64,000 nucleotides of DNA, taken from Siderastrea radians. Lineage: Eukaryota > Cnidaria > Anthozoa > Scleractinia > Rhizangiidae. Position 1 is the first letter of the stretch; the number at the start of each line of letters is the position of its first letter. This document shows, in pieces, positions 11,401 through 22,597 of the stretch. Where the stretch lies: contig OZ024897.1 in the NCBI GenBank assembly GCA_964017195.1, forward strand, positions 10,263,451 through 10,327,450, written 5' to 3'. A program made the translations under genes and the position numbers. Under the pieces are notes generated by a model, which did not search any database, had not been told where the DNA came from, and saw nothing but the letters and a program-made list of their open reading frames with translations.

Positions 11401-14400
11401 GGCTTTCTTGTTACACTCTGTTACGGTATTCTTTAATGTCCATGTAAAACTAAGAACTTTACAACAATATCACTCAATTATAGCACAGAATTTTAATCAA
11501 GATCTCAATCCAAAAATTTAATTCAAAACCTCAATCAGAAAATTGAAAATAATGAAAAACACTTAAAGCTGTTAATTTATTATTGTTCCCTATAGGTTGG
11601 CCTGTAACAATGAGCCTACAAATCATTCCACTGAATTGTGGAAACTAGTTCCAAGTTGCAAACTTAAAGGTCAAATAAACCCAAATTTTGGGTTTATTTG
11701 ACTTAGCCGTTTAAACGCGTCTTGACACAAAAAGAAATCATTATAAAGCCAAAATGGACCGAAATTTTCCTTCCTGAGACCTTAAAAGGAGTAATAAAGC
11801 CAAAAGTACGAAGAGATCCGAAGGTTTCACGAAATCGTTTCTGAAAAGACCGCGCGCTTAAATGGAAGGAATGGAAACGACCTCTGATTCTGTGACGTCA
11901 CTGTTGAGGAGCAGCGAAAGATAGCTCAAGATCGAGCATTGAAGAGTATTGTAATTTTTTGGAAAATTCTCTGTTTTCACCCGTTTTCTTTGCGTTGAAA
12001 ATGGCCGAGGAGCTCAAACCTGTGGCATTTAACGTAGAACCTTACCAGTTTGAAGACAGATGATATTCGACCGACAGCAATTGCTTCGAAAGTAAACGAC
12101 CGAATTGGTAAAGTTTACTGGTGAGCATTTAAGCTTATTTATTCATTACACTGTAAAAGTTCGCCGTATAATTGTTAATAAATGCGTTACCACTTCATCT
12201 GAGGCATTTTTGTTGTTCTTTGCAGCCCTTTTGTACTCTTATCATGATCGATGTTTGTTGTTATGCCTTACTAACTAGACTGACTAGAGTAAAGCAAAGC
12301 TAGCTTCTTGTACATGTATCCATTATAGTTCCTGTGTGAGTACGGTTTTCATCCTCGCAGCAACAGCAGCATAAAATCCAGCTCAACTTTTGAACATAGC
12401 CGAAAACAGGTTACAGTTCTTGTTGAATGTATTTGAATCTTGTTGAATGTATCTGTCTACATCGCAAAGTGTTACTAGTGACTGTGTTTGTTTGTTGTTT
12501 TGCATGTATACAATTTTAGGCTCAAAATTTAGGTGCATTTAAATTTTGGCAACTGTGTACCAATGCCAGGTGGGCGAGAAAGTGTTTTGCTGTCGTGCAA
12601 TTCCCAAATCCTGTGATAAGATACCACCTGCTATGTCTTAGAGACAGATGAAGAGAATTTTACCTCTGTATTGCAAAAATCCAGCTGTCGCTGAGACAGA
12701 TTATAATCAGTATTTTGGAAATGAAGGACGGAGTACGTACATATTAACGTAATTTTGCTTTTGGCTCTATTTTTGGGGGGGGGGGGGGTTGGGGGCAGAG
12801 ATCAAAATCCATGTAAAGATGGGTGCAACCAAAATGGGTATGGTTTTAAAGCCATTTTGGTCTGAAAATGGTTGTTGACTTAAGAGTCACGTCTGAAAAT
12901 GGTAATTGATTCGGGGGTGACAGTTATGTTTTGTCAGTTGTGAAAATGGGTAGGAAAAATTACACATCTTGTTATTAAGATGGGTAAGGAAAATTACATG
13001 TTTGGTCTGACAGTGGGCACACTGAGAGCTGCTTTGTGGTTGAACTTTGTTTGGGAAAAGAGAAAGAAAAACCTCTAGGAGCAGGGGAGGAACCAGGGGA
13101 CCAGTGGGGAGGGAAAATTACATATTTTGGTCCGGAAATGAATACCCTATAAATTGCATTCATGAGAAAAGATCCTTCATTAATACATGATGAGATGTTG
13201 CAATGCTTATGAGGTTGTGTGCTAAATACTAAGATATTTGACAAAAGTGACGTAAAAGCAGTAAAGATCAAGGAACCAAGAATGAAATGACAATTACAAA
13301 AACCCTTATTACATGAATGAACATGATTACATAAACAGTATACCTTGTTAAGTTCTTAGCAACCTTGTGCACTTTATGACTCCTTTGATGGTTTAACAAG
13401 TATTGGGTTTACAATCAGTTGTACTATCAGTACAACATATAAGTCATATAATCGTTAGTTGAAAGCAAAAACAAACTCTAAAATTTTAGCTTAAACAAAT
13501 CAAAGGTGATTTCATTATTTCTAAGACTGTGAAATCGAGTCAATGTTGTTTTTCTACAGTTGTTACTGGTTAGCTAACCTGTTTATTTATTTAATATAGA
13601 TTTATTTTTGTAGTTGACATATTTATTTAATCCCTTTACTGATGAGTTACCTTTTACTCATCTGTGTATCTTTCTTATGAGTCTGTTGTTTCCTCTTTCG
13701 TTCTCAGAACATGTATACAGTAATGTTGCTTATAGGCAATACACTTACTGGATACGTATGAAGCTGGGATGACAAATCCCAAAAGCCATTCCATCTTGTC
13801 TGGTTTTAAAAATTAGAGAGAGCTTACCAAGTAAAAGTGGAAACTGTAAGGGCTTTGAATATTTCCATTAACAGACTGGCAGTCTTGCTAGATAACATTA
13901 ACATCATCAGATTTGGTTGACAGTTGTACTACTCTTTGAAATGTTTCTAAACTTTGTATTTTCTTCAATTACTACAGAGTGGTACTTAACCTAGGAGGTG
14001 AGAGGGGAGGGGCTCCCATAGTGTAGTGAAGGGGTCACCGTGATTACAATTCATGCTTTGGTACCACTTGGGGTGTTTGAATTAAAACCACCATTGTCAG
14101 CGTGTTTTGATACTTTCTAGGGTTTTAAGGTACTATAATGTCAGAAATTCATACTTGCAGGAACAACTTTTCAAGAGGTATTAGTACTTCTTGGAGTGAC
14201 AAGGAACATATGCCGCATCCAAGAAAGATTTTTTTTTTTGTTTCAAACAACAATCAATTCCTTCAGTTTTTATGGGTCAACTATTTCCCTAGCCTCCCAC
14301 GCAGTCATTTTTAGCAGAGTCGTATTACCCACCTCCTCCTTTGTGGGGAGGGGGTAAAACAACTCCCCTAGAAATGACTGCACGGGAGGCTACCATTTCC

Positions 14401-17400
14401 CCCTCCTGAAAGTACTTACCGGTAGATAGCAGCTGTATGGAGGATGGACCCCATAATTACATTAAGTGATACACCTATCATAAACTTTATAGGGGCATGT
14501 TCGTCTTGATATGATGTCATTTCTGCCTCCCCTAAAAATCATGAACATGGAACAGCCTGGAACACCTGCTTCCCAGGGGGGGTACTCTGGATTTCAAGTG
14601 ACGGGGATGATCGAATGAGGGCAAACTCAAAACCCAAAAAAATGCCTAAGGCCTCCAAGGAACCCCCCCAAAAAACCCTGGACCAAAAATTAACCCCCAA
14701 AATCCCATGCCGACTTTTCGAGCCTCAAAAATTTCCAGAGAGGATTAACCCACAAGTCACAAGCGAAAGATATCAAGAATTCACTACAGCAAAAGGGAAT
14801 TCCAGTGAGGATACAGCCGGGTGATAAACAGAATGGATGAGAAATCAGTTGAATGAATTGAAGCCTTGTGAAAAACACTCAGGACACTTTGCGGACTATT
14901 GTATAACCGGTTTTATGAAACAGATGCAATGTAATGCGACACCATCGTTAAATATAAAAAACAACCGCAAAACAAGTTTGGTTGTTAGTACGTAATATTC
15001 GCAGAAACTACGCGGCCAGCATACGCAGGCACTACCACAATTCTTCAGATTGTTTTGAATACCCAAAAAATCTCTACTTAAATCAAGCCACCCAAAAAAA
15101 AAAATACTTGCCAAATTTTCCTACCCAAAAACATCCCGGAATAGAAAATTTCAAACCCAAAAAATCCTTCGATCATCCCCATCACTTGAAATCCGGAGTA
15201 CCCCCCCTGGGACCTGCTTGTCAGTGAAAAGCCACAACACTTAGAAACTAGGCCAGTTTATTAAATCTGGGTTTATGTTGTTGGTTGTCTTGAGTGCTGG
15301 CTTGTGAGAGGCTTAAGAAGGGCCAGCAGTCGCTGTATGAAAGCGATAAAACTGAAATATGTTAGTGTGTGAAAAATATTATTCAGAGCTCGAAATTTAC
15401 TTTTGTTTATATTGTAGCCTAATTTATGCGCCAAAAACCCGAGGTTATTGTTAATGCTTAGTAACTGCTATGACTTATAATATTCTCAAATAAACTAACT
15501 GAAAGAGCTAACAACCATCAGAAGATACAAGCTAGTCATAGTTATATTAAACAAAATGCAAAATTCTTACCTCTAAATTTCTACGTTGTGCAAATGCTGA
15601 ACACGCAATTGGAATTCCCGTGTGAAGTTGCTCCGTTCTTCGGCGGACATGGATGGCTAATACCGCTGTAACTTATCGCTCAAAACAACCTCCACAGGCT
15701 CGGAAGACCGGCAAAAACACAGCAAACACATAACAGGTAAGGTTCTTCAAACTTTATTGGGAGTTTTAGGTATTTTCCATGGAAAACCGCCGATTATTTT
15801 CGATCGAATCGCTTTGGTTACCTGTGGTGTAAACTGGACTGCACAGACGCGTGAATCAGTGTTTTGTGGGTTGAAACGATCCTCCTTTCATTCTTTGAGC
15901 CATTCTTGAGGCAGTTCTGGATCTTCTGGAAACTTAAAATTACTTACTTTACTCTTATAGAAGCACAAAACACCATGATTTTCCGCTCAAGTCCACACAC
16001 TTCGAATCCCCGCAATTTTCCAGCTCGCCAACAGTGACGTCACTAGTGTTATTTCCGACAATTTACCGACAACTTTCCCGACCACTCTACGATTATGAAG
16101 GCCAAAAAGTAGCACTTTTCACGTGCCATTATCTCTGCGATCCTAAGTCCAATTGACTTGAAACTTCAGAATGTGTTTAGTTGATACCTAATCAACACAT
16201 AACAAGGAAATTGGATTGAAAGAAAAAATGTCGAAATTTGGGTTTATTTGACCTTTAAAGATAATTACAAGATATGTCATTGTCAGACCATTACCTGGTT
16301 TCCAGATGTCAACATTTCTAACACTGGTGTCTTATCAGGTAAAGATAGCCTTGACTTTCCTTTAGTCAACAAACTCGTTATTTCTTCGACAACCTGTCAA
16401 AAAAGAGGATTTGAAAGTAAGTGTTTTAACTACTGATAGCCAAAGAGTTTTCTGTCTCAGACTTCACGTGGGAATGAAGAGGAAACTGTGATACACAAGG
16501 TCATCCTCAGTCATGCATAACACAAGATGGAATTCTGCAAGGAGTGTCCCTTCCTTCCCTGTTTCCTCTTTTCATGGATAGTAGCTGTTATGTTGTGCTC
16601 AAACCCTCAGTTCATTATATTGTTAATGCCTGTGTTCTCTGTTGACTGAGGAAATTCCCTCAGGAGGCAATGTCAATGTTGTAGGATAAAATACTAAACA
16701 AAGAACTGAAGTGCTTAAAGTAAAGGTCTTAATGGACAAAAACTTTAACACTATGGTGGAAGCTTCCCTGGCTTACAGTGTCCTCGTTAATGTGGCCACC
16801 TCACTGTTACGGCTATTTCATTTTGGGCTCAAACAAACGCTTATAAATTCTTACCAGATAAGTTCCTTGGCAACCCATAAATAAAAGCCAACAGTCAAAT
16901 AACATCAAGCCCAAGTGTTCATTAAACTAGCTATGTGTCCACTCCAAAATAAAACCACAAAATCAAAGATAATATTCCCTTTTCAAACACATCTAATAAA
17001 AATACTAACATCTATACAGAAAAAACCTACGTGTCAATTTCCCTCACCATGTTCTGAACATGGCAAATCATGATGGCTGAATCACATTAATTTTGAAAAA
17101 CTGGGGCCTGCACACAATGGGGAAAGTGGCCGTGCTTTACAAAACTGGTTACATATCTAATTCACTAATTCACTATTGAGTATTAAATTACCTTGCTAAC
17201 TTCTCTCCCTGAAGAGAAATTGCAATTTGCTTTAGTTTCCTGCACTTTCTCCATGGCAAGTTGCAAGTAGTTTATGGCATCTTGAATCTAAACAATTTTG
17301 AAAATAAACATTAAATAATGCACATTGGTTATAAAAAGCAATAAAACTTTTTGGAAACAATTTAGTTTGAAATTTTCAAATTCAAGTCACTTGGTCATTT

Positions 17401-20400
17401 GAATATTATTTTCTTTCTGGTACACCTATTACTTTCCACACATAATCAATAACTTTTCCCAATGCCATTTCTAATTAATTAATTAATTAATTAACTAATT
17501 AATTAATTAATTAATTAATTAATTATATCAATAACAAAATTTAAGATCTACCAGTCTATTTAAACTCCTTATAACTCAAAAAAATCTGTGATATATGAAA
17601 TATAACTTACATTGCATTCAATTTGAAATAGGTTCCTGGGGGTGGGGGAATAACCCCCAGAATTTTTGATGGGGGCATGCTACCCAGTTCTCCAAACCCT
17701 GACCTTTCTTCAAACCAAAAAATGTAATTTTCCATTACCTATTTTCAAACCTTGCATTTAAAATTCATACATGTACCCATTTTAAGACTTTTAGAACAGA
17801 ATGGATATACATTGTGGTCCATACCCACTTTTGGACCAAAACAGCTCAAAAACCATACCCCTTGAGGGGGCATATACCTCTGTGGACAGCTTATACAATG
17901 GGGTACCTTCAGCCTGCTGGGAATAAGTGGAAGGTCATGGGTTTGATTCCTGTCAGGGAAGCATATTTCTCCTTTGTAGTCCTAAGTGGCATAGACTTAA
18001 TTATTAATTTTATATAATCTACCAGTTTTGCAAAAGTAGAGAAGTACATGTAGCACAAAAGCACCTAATTAAAAAAAAACACCTGATTGGCACATGTCAA
18101 GTGATAGCTATCTACTCAGTAAAAGTTACATTCAGACAACTGTAGTTGGGCACCGACATGACTGCACTCCAATTGCATAACAAATAAGCACAAAGGGAAC
18201 CAATCACAATCACAGATTTTGTATAGACACATGTACAGGTATATGATTTTATTGTTGTTAATGTTCACACCTGATTTAGTTTCCATGGTAGACGTTCTCT
18301 AATGAAAACACGAAACCCAGAACTAGATACTTTGGGCAGTTTAAATTTGAGGTCCTGCAAAAAAGGAAAACAGAATCAAACAAAAAAAATTATTTCCACC
18401 ATGATTGCTTATTACATATCAACATATTGCTGATAAATGTGGAATCAATAGTGACATATATGCCTTGGATTAATAAGGATTATACGCAATCAAATGACAG
18501 TATTCAAGTTTTATGATTTTGTTCTGCAGCTGTAAATTAGGACCATGTCCACACTACTGCATTTTCAAATTCCATTCATTTTTAATTTTTCCAAAACTGG
18601 TAAAACGTTTTGCGTCCACAAGAGCCGTAGTCTTTTTGGAACATTTTTTATCCACACTAGGTGATAGAAAATGATTACAAAATGATGGGATTTCATTCCC
18701 AGGCTCTTCTCAGACATCTTCACTGTTCAGTATGTGAACTTCCCAAACAATGCCAATACATATTTAATGTGCAGGGGGACAGGGAGCAGGAGCCCGAAAG
18801 TGGGGGGGGGGACAGGGGGGTGGGAGACCGGGAGAAAAGGGGATGGGAGGTGTACAGGAGGCGGGAGAAGAGGGGGTGGGAAGCGGGACTCCCAAGGTGG
18901 TGGGAAGCGGGAGAAAAAGGGAAAAATTACACAACATTGCGCAAAATTATGCAATAGCAAAAATGCAAAGAGGCGGGAGTCAACAATTACAGGGCGGGAA
19001 CTGGGATTAAAGGGTACGGGAAGCGGGAGGTTTAGACCCTCCTGTCCCCCCCCCCACCCAAAAGAAAAGAGGGCGGGAGGTGTATGGGAGGTGAAAGAAG
19101 AGGGGGTGGGAAGCAGGAGAAATAGGGAAAGTTATCCAGCATTGTGCAAAGTTTTGCAATCAAAAAAGCACAAAGAGGTTGGAGTCATCAAAAATAGGGC
19201 GGGAACCCGGATTAAAGTGTACAGGAAGCAGGAGGTTTAAAACCCCTGTCCCCCCCCCCCCACATTTTAATTTCTTTCCCTAAATCTTCTGAAGCACTAA
19301 AGGCTAAACAGTTTGCACTAGTTTGAAATTCATCAGTTTCTCTGTCAGTGTTTTTATTAAAATCCTCCATCTTTGCCCATCCACTTCAATGTGATAAATC
19401 ACACTTTAAAAGATAAAGATTGCTGTTTTCCGTTGTCTTAGTGTAGACAGTGGGCAAAAAAAATGTTAGTGCTAATCAGATTCAAGAACTACAGTGTATA
19501 AGAAGAGGATTCGTGAGCAGAAATGTGAAAGTTTCAAGACATCTCGGCCTCTCTCAGTTCTTTCACTTAATTGGGCAGTTGACATGAAAAAGTTGTGAAA
19601 AAGATGTCAAGCAAAAAGTCAACAAAAACTAACCAAAAACTTTGGGCAAGTGGTCACAGTATAGCATACAGCACTTTAAGGGGTGGCAAATAGCCTGAGA
19701 AAACAGCCAAACACTTGAGCCCTCACAAAACGACATCTGAGTAACAAGTGCAGAACTTCCATACTGATGACTAAGACGCGTCACTACCTAGATCTAGGTT
19801 AAGTTCTTCTGATTGGTTGAAACATGAGGGAATTTCATTCCAACCAATCAGAAGCACTACCTAGATCTAGGTTAAGTTCTTCTGATTGGTTGAAACATGA
19901 GGGAATTTCATTCCAACCAATCAGAAGCACTACCTAGATCTGGGTAGTGACGCATCATCAGTATGGAATTTCTCCCCTCGTTACTCAGACGTCATTTTGC
20001 AAGGGCTCAACTGGTGACCTCGCGAAATGTCGGCTGTTTTCTCGGGCTAGGTGGCGAATGGTCTTACCAAAAACTTTGATTCTCACAAAATTTCAGCTAA
20101 ATTGTAAGCATCTTGCAATCTCGTTTTCTGAGTGATTCTTTTCACTTTGCATCTCAGAGTCTTGTTTTTTTTCTTGACCTTGCCATAAAAAAAGCAAAAA
20201 GCTCAAAAGCTAAGTCTTGCAATTAAAAAAATTGAAAGGGTCTCAGGCTTGCACGAAAAAATTAGGATCATCTCGCTGTCTTGCAAAGTCTCTAATTTAC
20301 CATTCGCCACACTGTTTATGAGACATGAAAAAATCTAGGACCCCCTTTGCATAAACACAGCCCCTCTGAAATATCTGACAAGGACTTACTATGCCCTATT

Positions 20401-22474
20401 AAACAAGCTGGTTACTAGTCATAAGAATGTACCTTGCAGACCTTTCTACTGACATTTTATTTCTTACTTACTGCTTTTGATATGTTTTCTCCTTCAACAG
20501 CAACATAACCTTTCAGAGTGTCACTGCTATAATAGTCAACAAAGTAAAAATTTATGTTAGCCTGTATCATTTTGTCATTGCAAAAAAGACCATTATCCCA
20601 TAAACTACATTATTTTAACACATCATTTCAATACATAGGTGCCATTGGAGCCTTGACAAATGGCGCCATATAAATTTCTTATTATTATAACTATTCCACT
20701 TACTTTGGGGTAGAGAGCAGTAAGTAATCTTGAGGCTTTATTTCCCCTAAAATGCCAGTAGGAATGAAAACATTGTTGTCAAATATCAGAAACAGTTTTC
20801 TTATGACTTGAACAGTTAAGAGTTAAATGACATAAAGTGAATTGGTTGCAATGATTTAGTTATCTGCAAGAGTTACTTTATAAATACAAAAGACAAATTG
20901 GATCCCAATGAGGATTTTGAGAAGGGTTTCCTGACAAGAGAGGGTGACCTGGGTTGGAATAATTATTATCCCACATGAACACTTAATCCTTTAAGCCCCA
21001 ATAGTGACAACTTAAGCTGAACCAACTTTTAACTACTCGTCACAATGCCACCACATAATGAAAGAAACAGGTCAAGAGAATGAAGAAAATGATCACCAAT
21101 GAAAAATTTTGACATGTTTAAGCAAGCTCTGCCAATTTCTACCACAAGAAATGCAGGGAGGCCAGAGAGGACAACATGCATGTTGACATTGGTTGTTTAA
21201 AGGAACTTGACTAAGGAAGAGGCAGGTCCTCATAGCGACCTGACATACACTGTTAGAAAATAGTTATACTCCTACAAAACATCATGTCTAGACCTGGCAG
21301 GGGGTAGTCTGCGAATGCAGACATATTTGCGGCTGTTGTTTCTCTCTGCTGAAAATAACTGGAAATACATCTGCGTTGGCAGGCTAGGCAGGGGGGCAGG
21401 GGTAGGTGGTCATATTAATAGATAGCTTAGGGATGTGAATATTCAAGAAATACAGTACAAAACTGGACAAAACCATTGAGACCTTCTGATTTCCAACAAA
21501 TCGAGCACAATAATTGCACATCACCAATAATTCTACATGTATCTCCCACCCTCTCCCACCCCCCCCCCCCCCCCCGCACATCAATGTTCTCTTGCTCTCA
21601 AAAGTGCTGTGCACGGTTTGCATGAACCTGTAAACAAAATTGAAAAGGTAGAGGGAAAATGGAAAGCCTTATTGCAATAAATAAAATATTCTACTCAGAT
21701 GAACACTGGAGGAGTTTGCCTCAACCAGAGTTTTAACCAGGAGTGTAAGATTCTAGAAAGGTAAAATCTAAAACTTGCCAAGTTACCAACTAAGACATTT
21801 TGGTGAAAGAGAAACTGCTGCTTGCACATAAACCATATTTTCACCTTGTATTTCTCCTGTAGGTCCTTTAGATGGTAAACTTGAGAGTTTTAAACATTTA
21901 GAACATTCCTAGAAAATAAACAAAATAATAAATGTGAAAAAAAACTAACATGTGTGATAAGAAACAGCCTCATTCTATAGCACACACACTATAAAAGTTA
22001 AAATCGACACATTTTTCAATGGAAAAATGAAAAGCCTCGGTCAAAAAAAAATTGCGAGTAGGCATGAAATTCACTAGTAAATCACAAATTTGTATATATG
22101 AAAGGCTGTAAGGGACTCAGAAGCCGACGCAAGTCAAAGGTCAGTTTTTTCTGAGCAAATGAGTTTATCGAAGAGACTTTGAGGCTTAAGAATAAAACAC
22201 ATACGTTGAGATGGGACCAACAAATCAACAAAAACAAAGAAAGGAATTAATCCATTAATACCGTACCTGTACTATGGAGCCAAGTTGGGTCAAGACTTTT
22301 GGCACATGTTCTCTAAGCAACCACTCAAATTCCAACCTCTTTGCAGAAAGAAAACATTTAAGTCACTTGAGAATTATTTAAAAGTGATCTAAGCCTACTG
22401 AATTGGAGATAACACCAGTATTTTCATCTTTTTACCAAGACTCTAATGTCTTCGTCTTCTTCAATGTCCGCCAT
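5039..22474 (-). CDS. ROGDI: ROGDI homologue (leucine-zipper, RAVE-associated)
   Basis: Spliced gene, predicted 275 residues (human about 287). Exons in transcript order: 22474-22436, 22338-22267, 21908-21845, probable microexon 21249-21240, 20526-20472, 18354-18271, 17287-17192, 16393-16295, 10345-10229, 8294-8263, 7068-7026, 5692-5609, 5071-5039. Except around the microexon, phases join without adjustment. Recognised from ROGDI-like segments: MADIEEDEDIRVL, RLEFEWLLREHVPKVLTQL, LKGYVAVEGENISKADLKFK, IQDAINYLQLAMEKVQ, LNSDKLILSVYTL, FEYNNKWMEI and LRLCQQLKDK, ending FAVFSVLGSR. Family role, from established knowledge: ROGDI associates with rabconnectin/DMXL proteins in V-ATPase assembly and is cytosolic. 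The start ATG sits in a YY1-like ATGGCGG context shared with the B3GLCT promoter. The introns are packed with transposons. An alternative last-exon acceptor (5064) would give a longer unrelated tail; the chosen one has the better polypyrimidine tract and fits the family C-terminus. Confidence 0.88.
5418..5474. repeat. (CTGT)n microsatellite
   Basis: About 12 CTGT units ending in TATGTATG, in the last intron of ROGDI. Confidence 0.95.
5701..5758. repeat. (AAAAC)n low-complexity tract
   Basis: Runs of ACAAAA and ACAAAAA directly upstream, in the transcript direction, of the penultimate ROGDI exon. On the minus strand they form a T/G-rich tract just before the acceptor at 5693. Confidence 0.9.
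5972..6130. mobile_element. pogo/Tigger-like MITE
   Basis: Left end CAGTGGAACCTCGATTTAAC and right end TTTAATCGAGGTTCCACC match the known pogo/Tigger terminal motif (CAGTRGAACCTCGATT). Internal repeats (ATAACGAAC) are also typical. About 160 bp, non-coding, in a ROGDI intron. Confidence 0.75.
7175..7589. mobile_element. MITE with CCCGGGGGG...CCCATATGAAA termini
   Basis: Left end: CCCGGGGGGGG then ACTCCCATATGAAAGGG. Right end: CTTTCATATGGGGGCC then a C-run and CCCCCGGC. This is an imperfect inverted repeat with no coding capacity. Related ends occur at 46690-46790 and 55931-56395. Confidence 0.65.
7917..8106. mobile_element. TTAA-type MITE, degenerate copy 2
   Basis: Shares the internal motifs of the family (GCATATTCTCATTACTG, AAGGAGAATTTGCCTAAATA, AGTGATCACTTCCTTTATTC, AGGGCTTGAT) in inverted orientation. 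The ends are eroded. Confidence 0.7.
8450..9720. other. Probable decayed transposon segment in a ROGDI intron
   Basis: Begins with a GGATTTCTAGCATTTTGATTG segment and ends at the strong hairpin at 9721-9836. It contains only short open frames on either strand, with no splice-consistent relation to ROGDI. I infer mobile DNA from the context but see no diagnostic domain. Confidence 0.35.
9721..9836. repeat. Near-perfect 116-bp foldback hairpin
   Basis: Arms begin AACAATTATTCTACTCGGG and end CCTCGTAGAATAATTGTT; each arm is about 49 bp and the loop about 17 bp. Probably a foldback MITE or the paired ends of a larger element. Confidence 0.85.
10040..10112. mobile_element. Short MITE with TAGCCTCCC termini
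   Basis: TAGCCTCCCATGCAGTCA ... CTGCGTAAGAGGCTA forms an inverted repeat around a GGGGAGGAGGG/CCCCTA core. The flanks GTGCTGTA (left) and GTGCTGTG (right) resemble an 8-bp target duplication of hAT type. A relative lies at 14290-14392. Confidence 0.7.
10346..11663. other. ROGDI intron sequence, nothing assigned
   Basis: AT-rich intron sequence with short open frames only. I see no exon that fits the ROGDI phase, no RNA gene and no clear repeat family. Confidence 0.5.
12001..12730 (+). pseudogene. P2X7-C-like domain remnant inside the transposon
   Basis: From the ATG at 12001 the frame reads MAEELKPVAFNVEPYQFEDR and then stops. An MAEE...PYQFE opening resembles the start of the P2X7-C-terminal-like proteins that are numerous in cnidarians and fish. 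After an intron-like gap, about 12562-12720 contains EKVFCCRAIPKSCDKIPP, like the cysteine-rich CCREI segment of that domain, then an in-frame stop. The frame is broken and the gene is not functional as read. The domain call comes from memory of motif shape and is only moderately secure. Confidence 0.45.
12774..13140. repeat. Poly-G-headed repeat segment
   Basis: A G-run at 12774-12789 is followed by repeated AAAATGGGTA / GGAAAATTACA motifs. A similar, inverted arrangement occurs at 17640-17880 (ACCCATTTT, TGTAATTTTCC), suggesting one dispersed family. Confidence 0.5.
14290..14392. mobile_element. Short MITE with TAGCCTCCC termini, second copy
   Basis: TAGCCTCCCACGCAGTCATT ... AATGACTGCACGGGAGGCTA, a near-palindromic 103-bp element. 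Same family as 10040-10112. Inserted inside the Kolobok-like element. Confidence 0.8.
14572..15211. mobile_element. 640-bp hAT-type MITE with 8-bp target duplication
   Basis: Ends CCCAGGGGGGGTACTCTGGA and TCCGGAGTACCCCCCCTGGG extend to imperfect arms of about 45 bp (through GATTTCAAGTGACGGGGATG). A perfect 8-bp duplication, ACCTGCTT, lies at 14564-14571 and 15212-15219. Eight-bp duplications with CAGGG-type ends fit hAT elements. It is nested in the Kolobok-like element. A solo end of this family lies near 26140-26165. Confidence 0.9.
15822..15976 (-). pseudogene. THAP-domain remnant of a transposase
   Basis: Minus-strand reading from the ATG at 15976 gives MVFCASIR. After a short gap or frameshift comes FKFPEDPELPQEWLKE, an in-frame stop, and then NTDSRVCAVQF, ending at a donor-like CACAG/GTAACC. 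The FxFPxDP..xxW and SRVCxxHF-like spacing is that of a THAP zinc-finger domain, although a glutamine replaces the usual histidine. The stop and the missing second cysteine show decay. Confidence 0.6.
17471..17524. repeat. (TTAA)n microsatellite
   Basis: About 13 AATT units with one interruption (TTAACTAATT), in a ROGDI intron. Confidence 0.95.
17880..17965 (+). mobile_element. tRNA-derived SINE fragment
   Basis: GGTCATGGGTTTGATTCCTG at 17933-17952 matches an RNA polymerase III B box (GGTTCRANNCC) with a degenerate 5' half. A similar head is at 40175-40230. Not a functional tRNA: no cloverleaf closes. Confidence 0.45.
18771..19262. repeat. G-rich tandem duplication (about 240 bp x 2)
   Basis: Two imperfect copies (about 18771-19050 and 19055-19262). 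Each has GGGAAGCGGGAG-type purine blocks, then ACAACATTGCGCAAAATT or the related CAGCATTGTGCAAAG, and a terminal C-run. The open frames here are repeat-derived. Confidence 0.75.
19681..20062. mobile_element. Long-arm foldback element with tandem core
   Basis: Arms of roughly 120 bp face each other: AGCCTGAGAAAACAGCC at left, GGCTGTTTTCTCGGGCT at right, and TCCATACTGATGA / TCATCAGTATGGA. The core holds two direct copies of an internally palindromic 90-bp unit (TTCTGATTGGTTGAAACATG ... CCAACCAATCAGAA). Non-coding. Confidence 0.85.
20048..20312. mobile_element. Adjacent inverted-repeat element
   Basis: GGTGGCGAATGGTCTTACC at left mirrors TTTACCATTCGCCACAC at right. It overlaps the end of the foldback element by one arm, so the two may be one compound element. 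Confidence 0.55.
20987..21196. mobile_element. TTAA-type MITE, copy 3
   Basis: TTAA at 20983-20986, then TCCTTTAAGCCCCAATAGTG. It ends near GACATTGGTTG followed by TTAA at 21197-21200. Older and more diverged than the copies at 24283 and 31451. Confidence 0.75.
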
Positions 22475-22597
22475 TTTGCATCTTTAGTGAGCCCGCGATA
22501 AGTAAACAACAATGAGTAGTTTCCAGTCTCCTTTCTCCATGAAAGAAAAATTCATTCATTGATTTCATTCGATGGGAGAATTCCAGGATCTCGCAGA
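22475..22597. promoter_or_regulatory. Shared divergent promoter of ROGDI and B3GLCT
   Basis: Only 123 bp separate the two start codons, so both 5' UTRs and core promoters lie here or overlap the first exons. No TATA box is obvious. At 22466-22478 the minus strand reads CAAAATGGCGGAC, a strong YY1-type site that overlaps the ROGDI start codon; such sites are typical of TATA-less bidirectional promoters. Promoter activity is inferred. Confidence 0.7.

Larger units (their letters stand above)
11668..16254. mobile_element. 4.6-kb Kolobok-like DNA transposon, degenerate
   Basis: Terminal inverted repeats AGGTCAAATAAACCCAAATT (left) and AATTTGGGTTTATTTGACCT (right) are flanked by TTAA at 11664-11667 and 16255-16258. 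The interior carries a minus-strand THAP-like remnant (15822-15976) and a plus-strand P2X7-C-like remnant (12001-12730). TTAA target sites plus a THAP domain are characteristic of the Kolobok superfamily (established knowledge); the assignment here is inference because no catalytic core is readable. It sits in the large intron between the ROGDI exons at 16295 and 10345 and hosts a hAT MITE and another MITE, so it is older than those. Confidence 0.7.
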
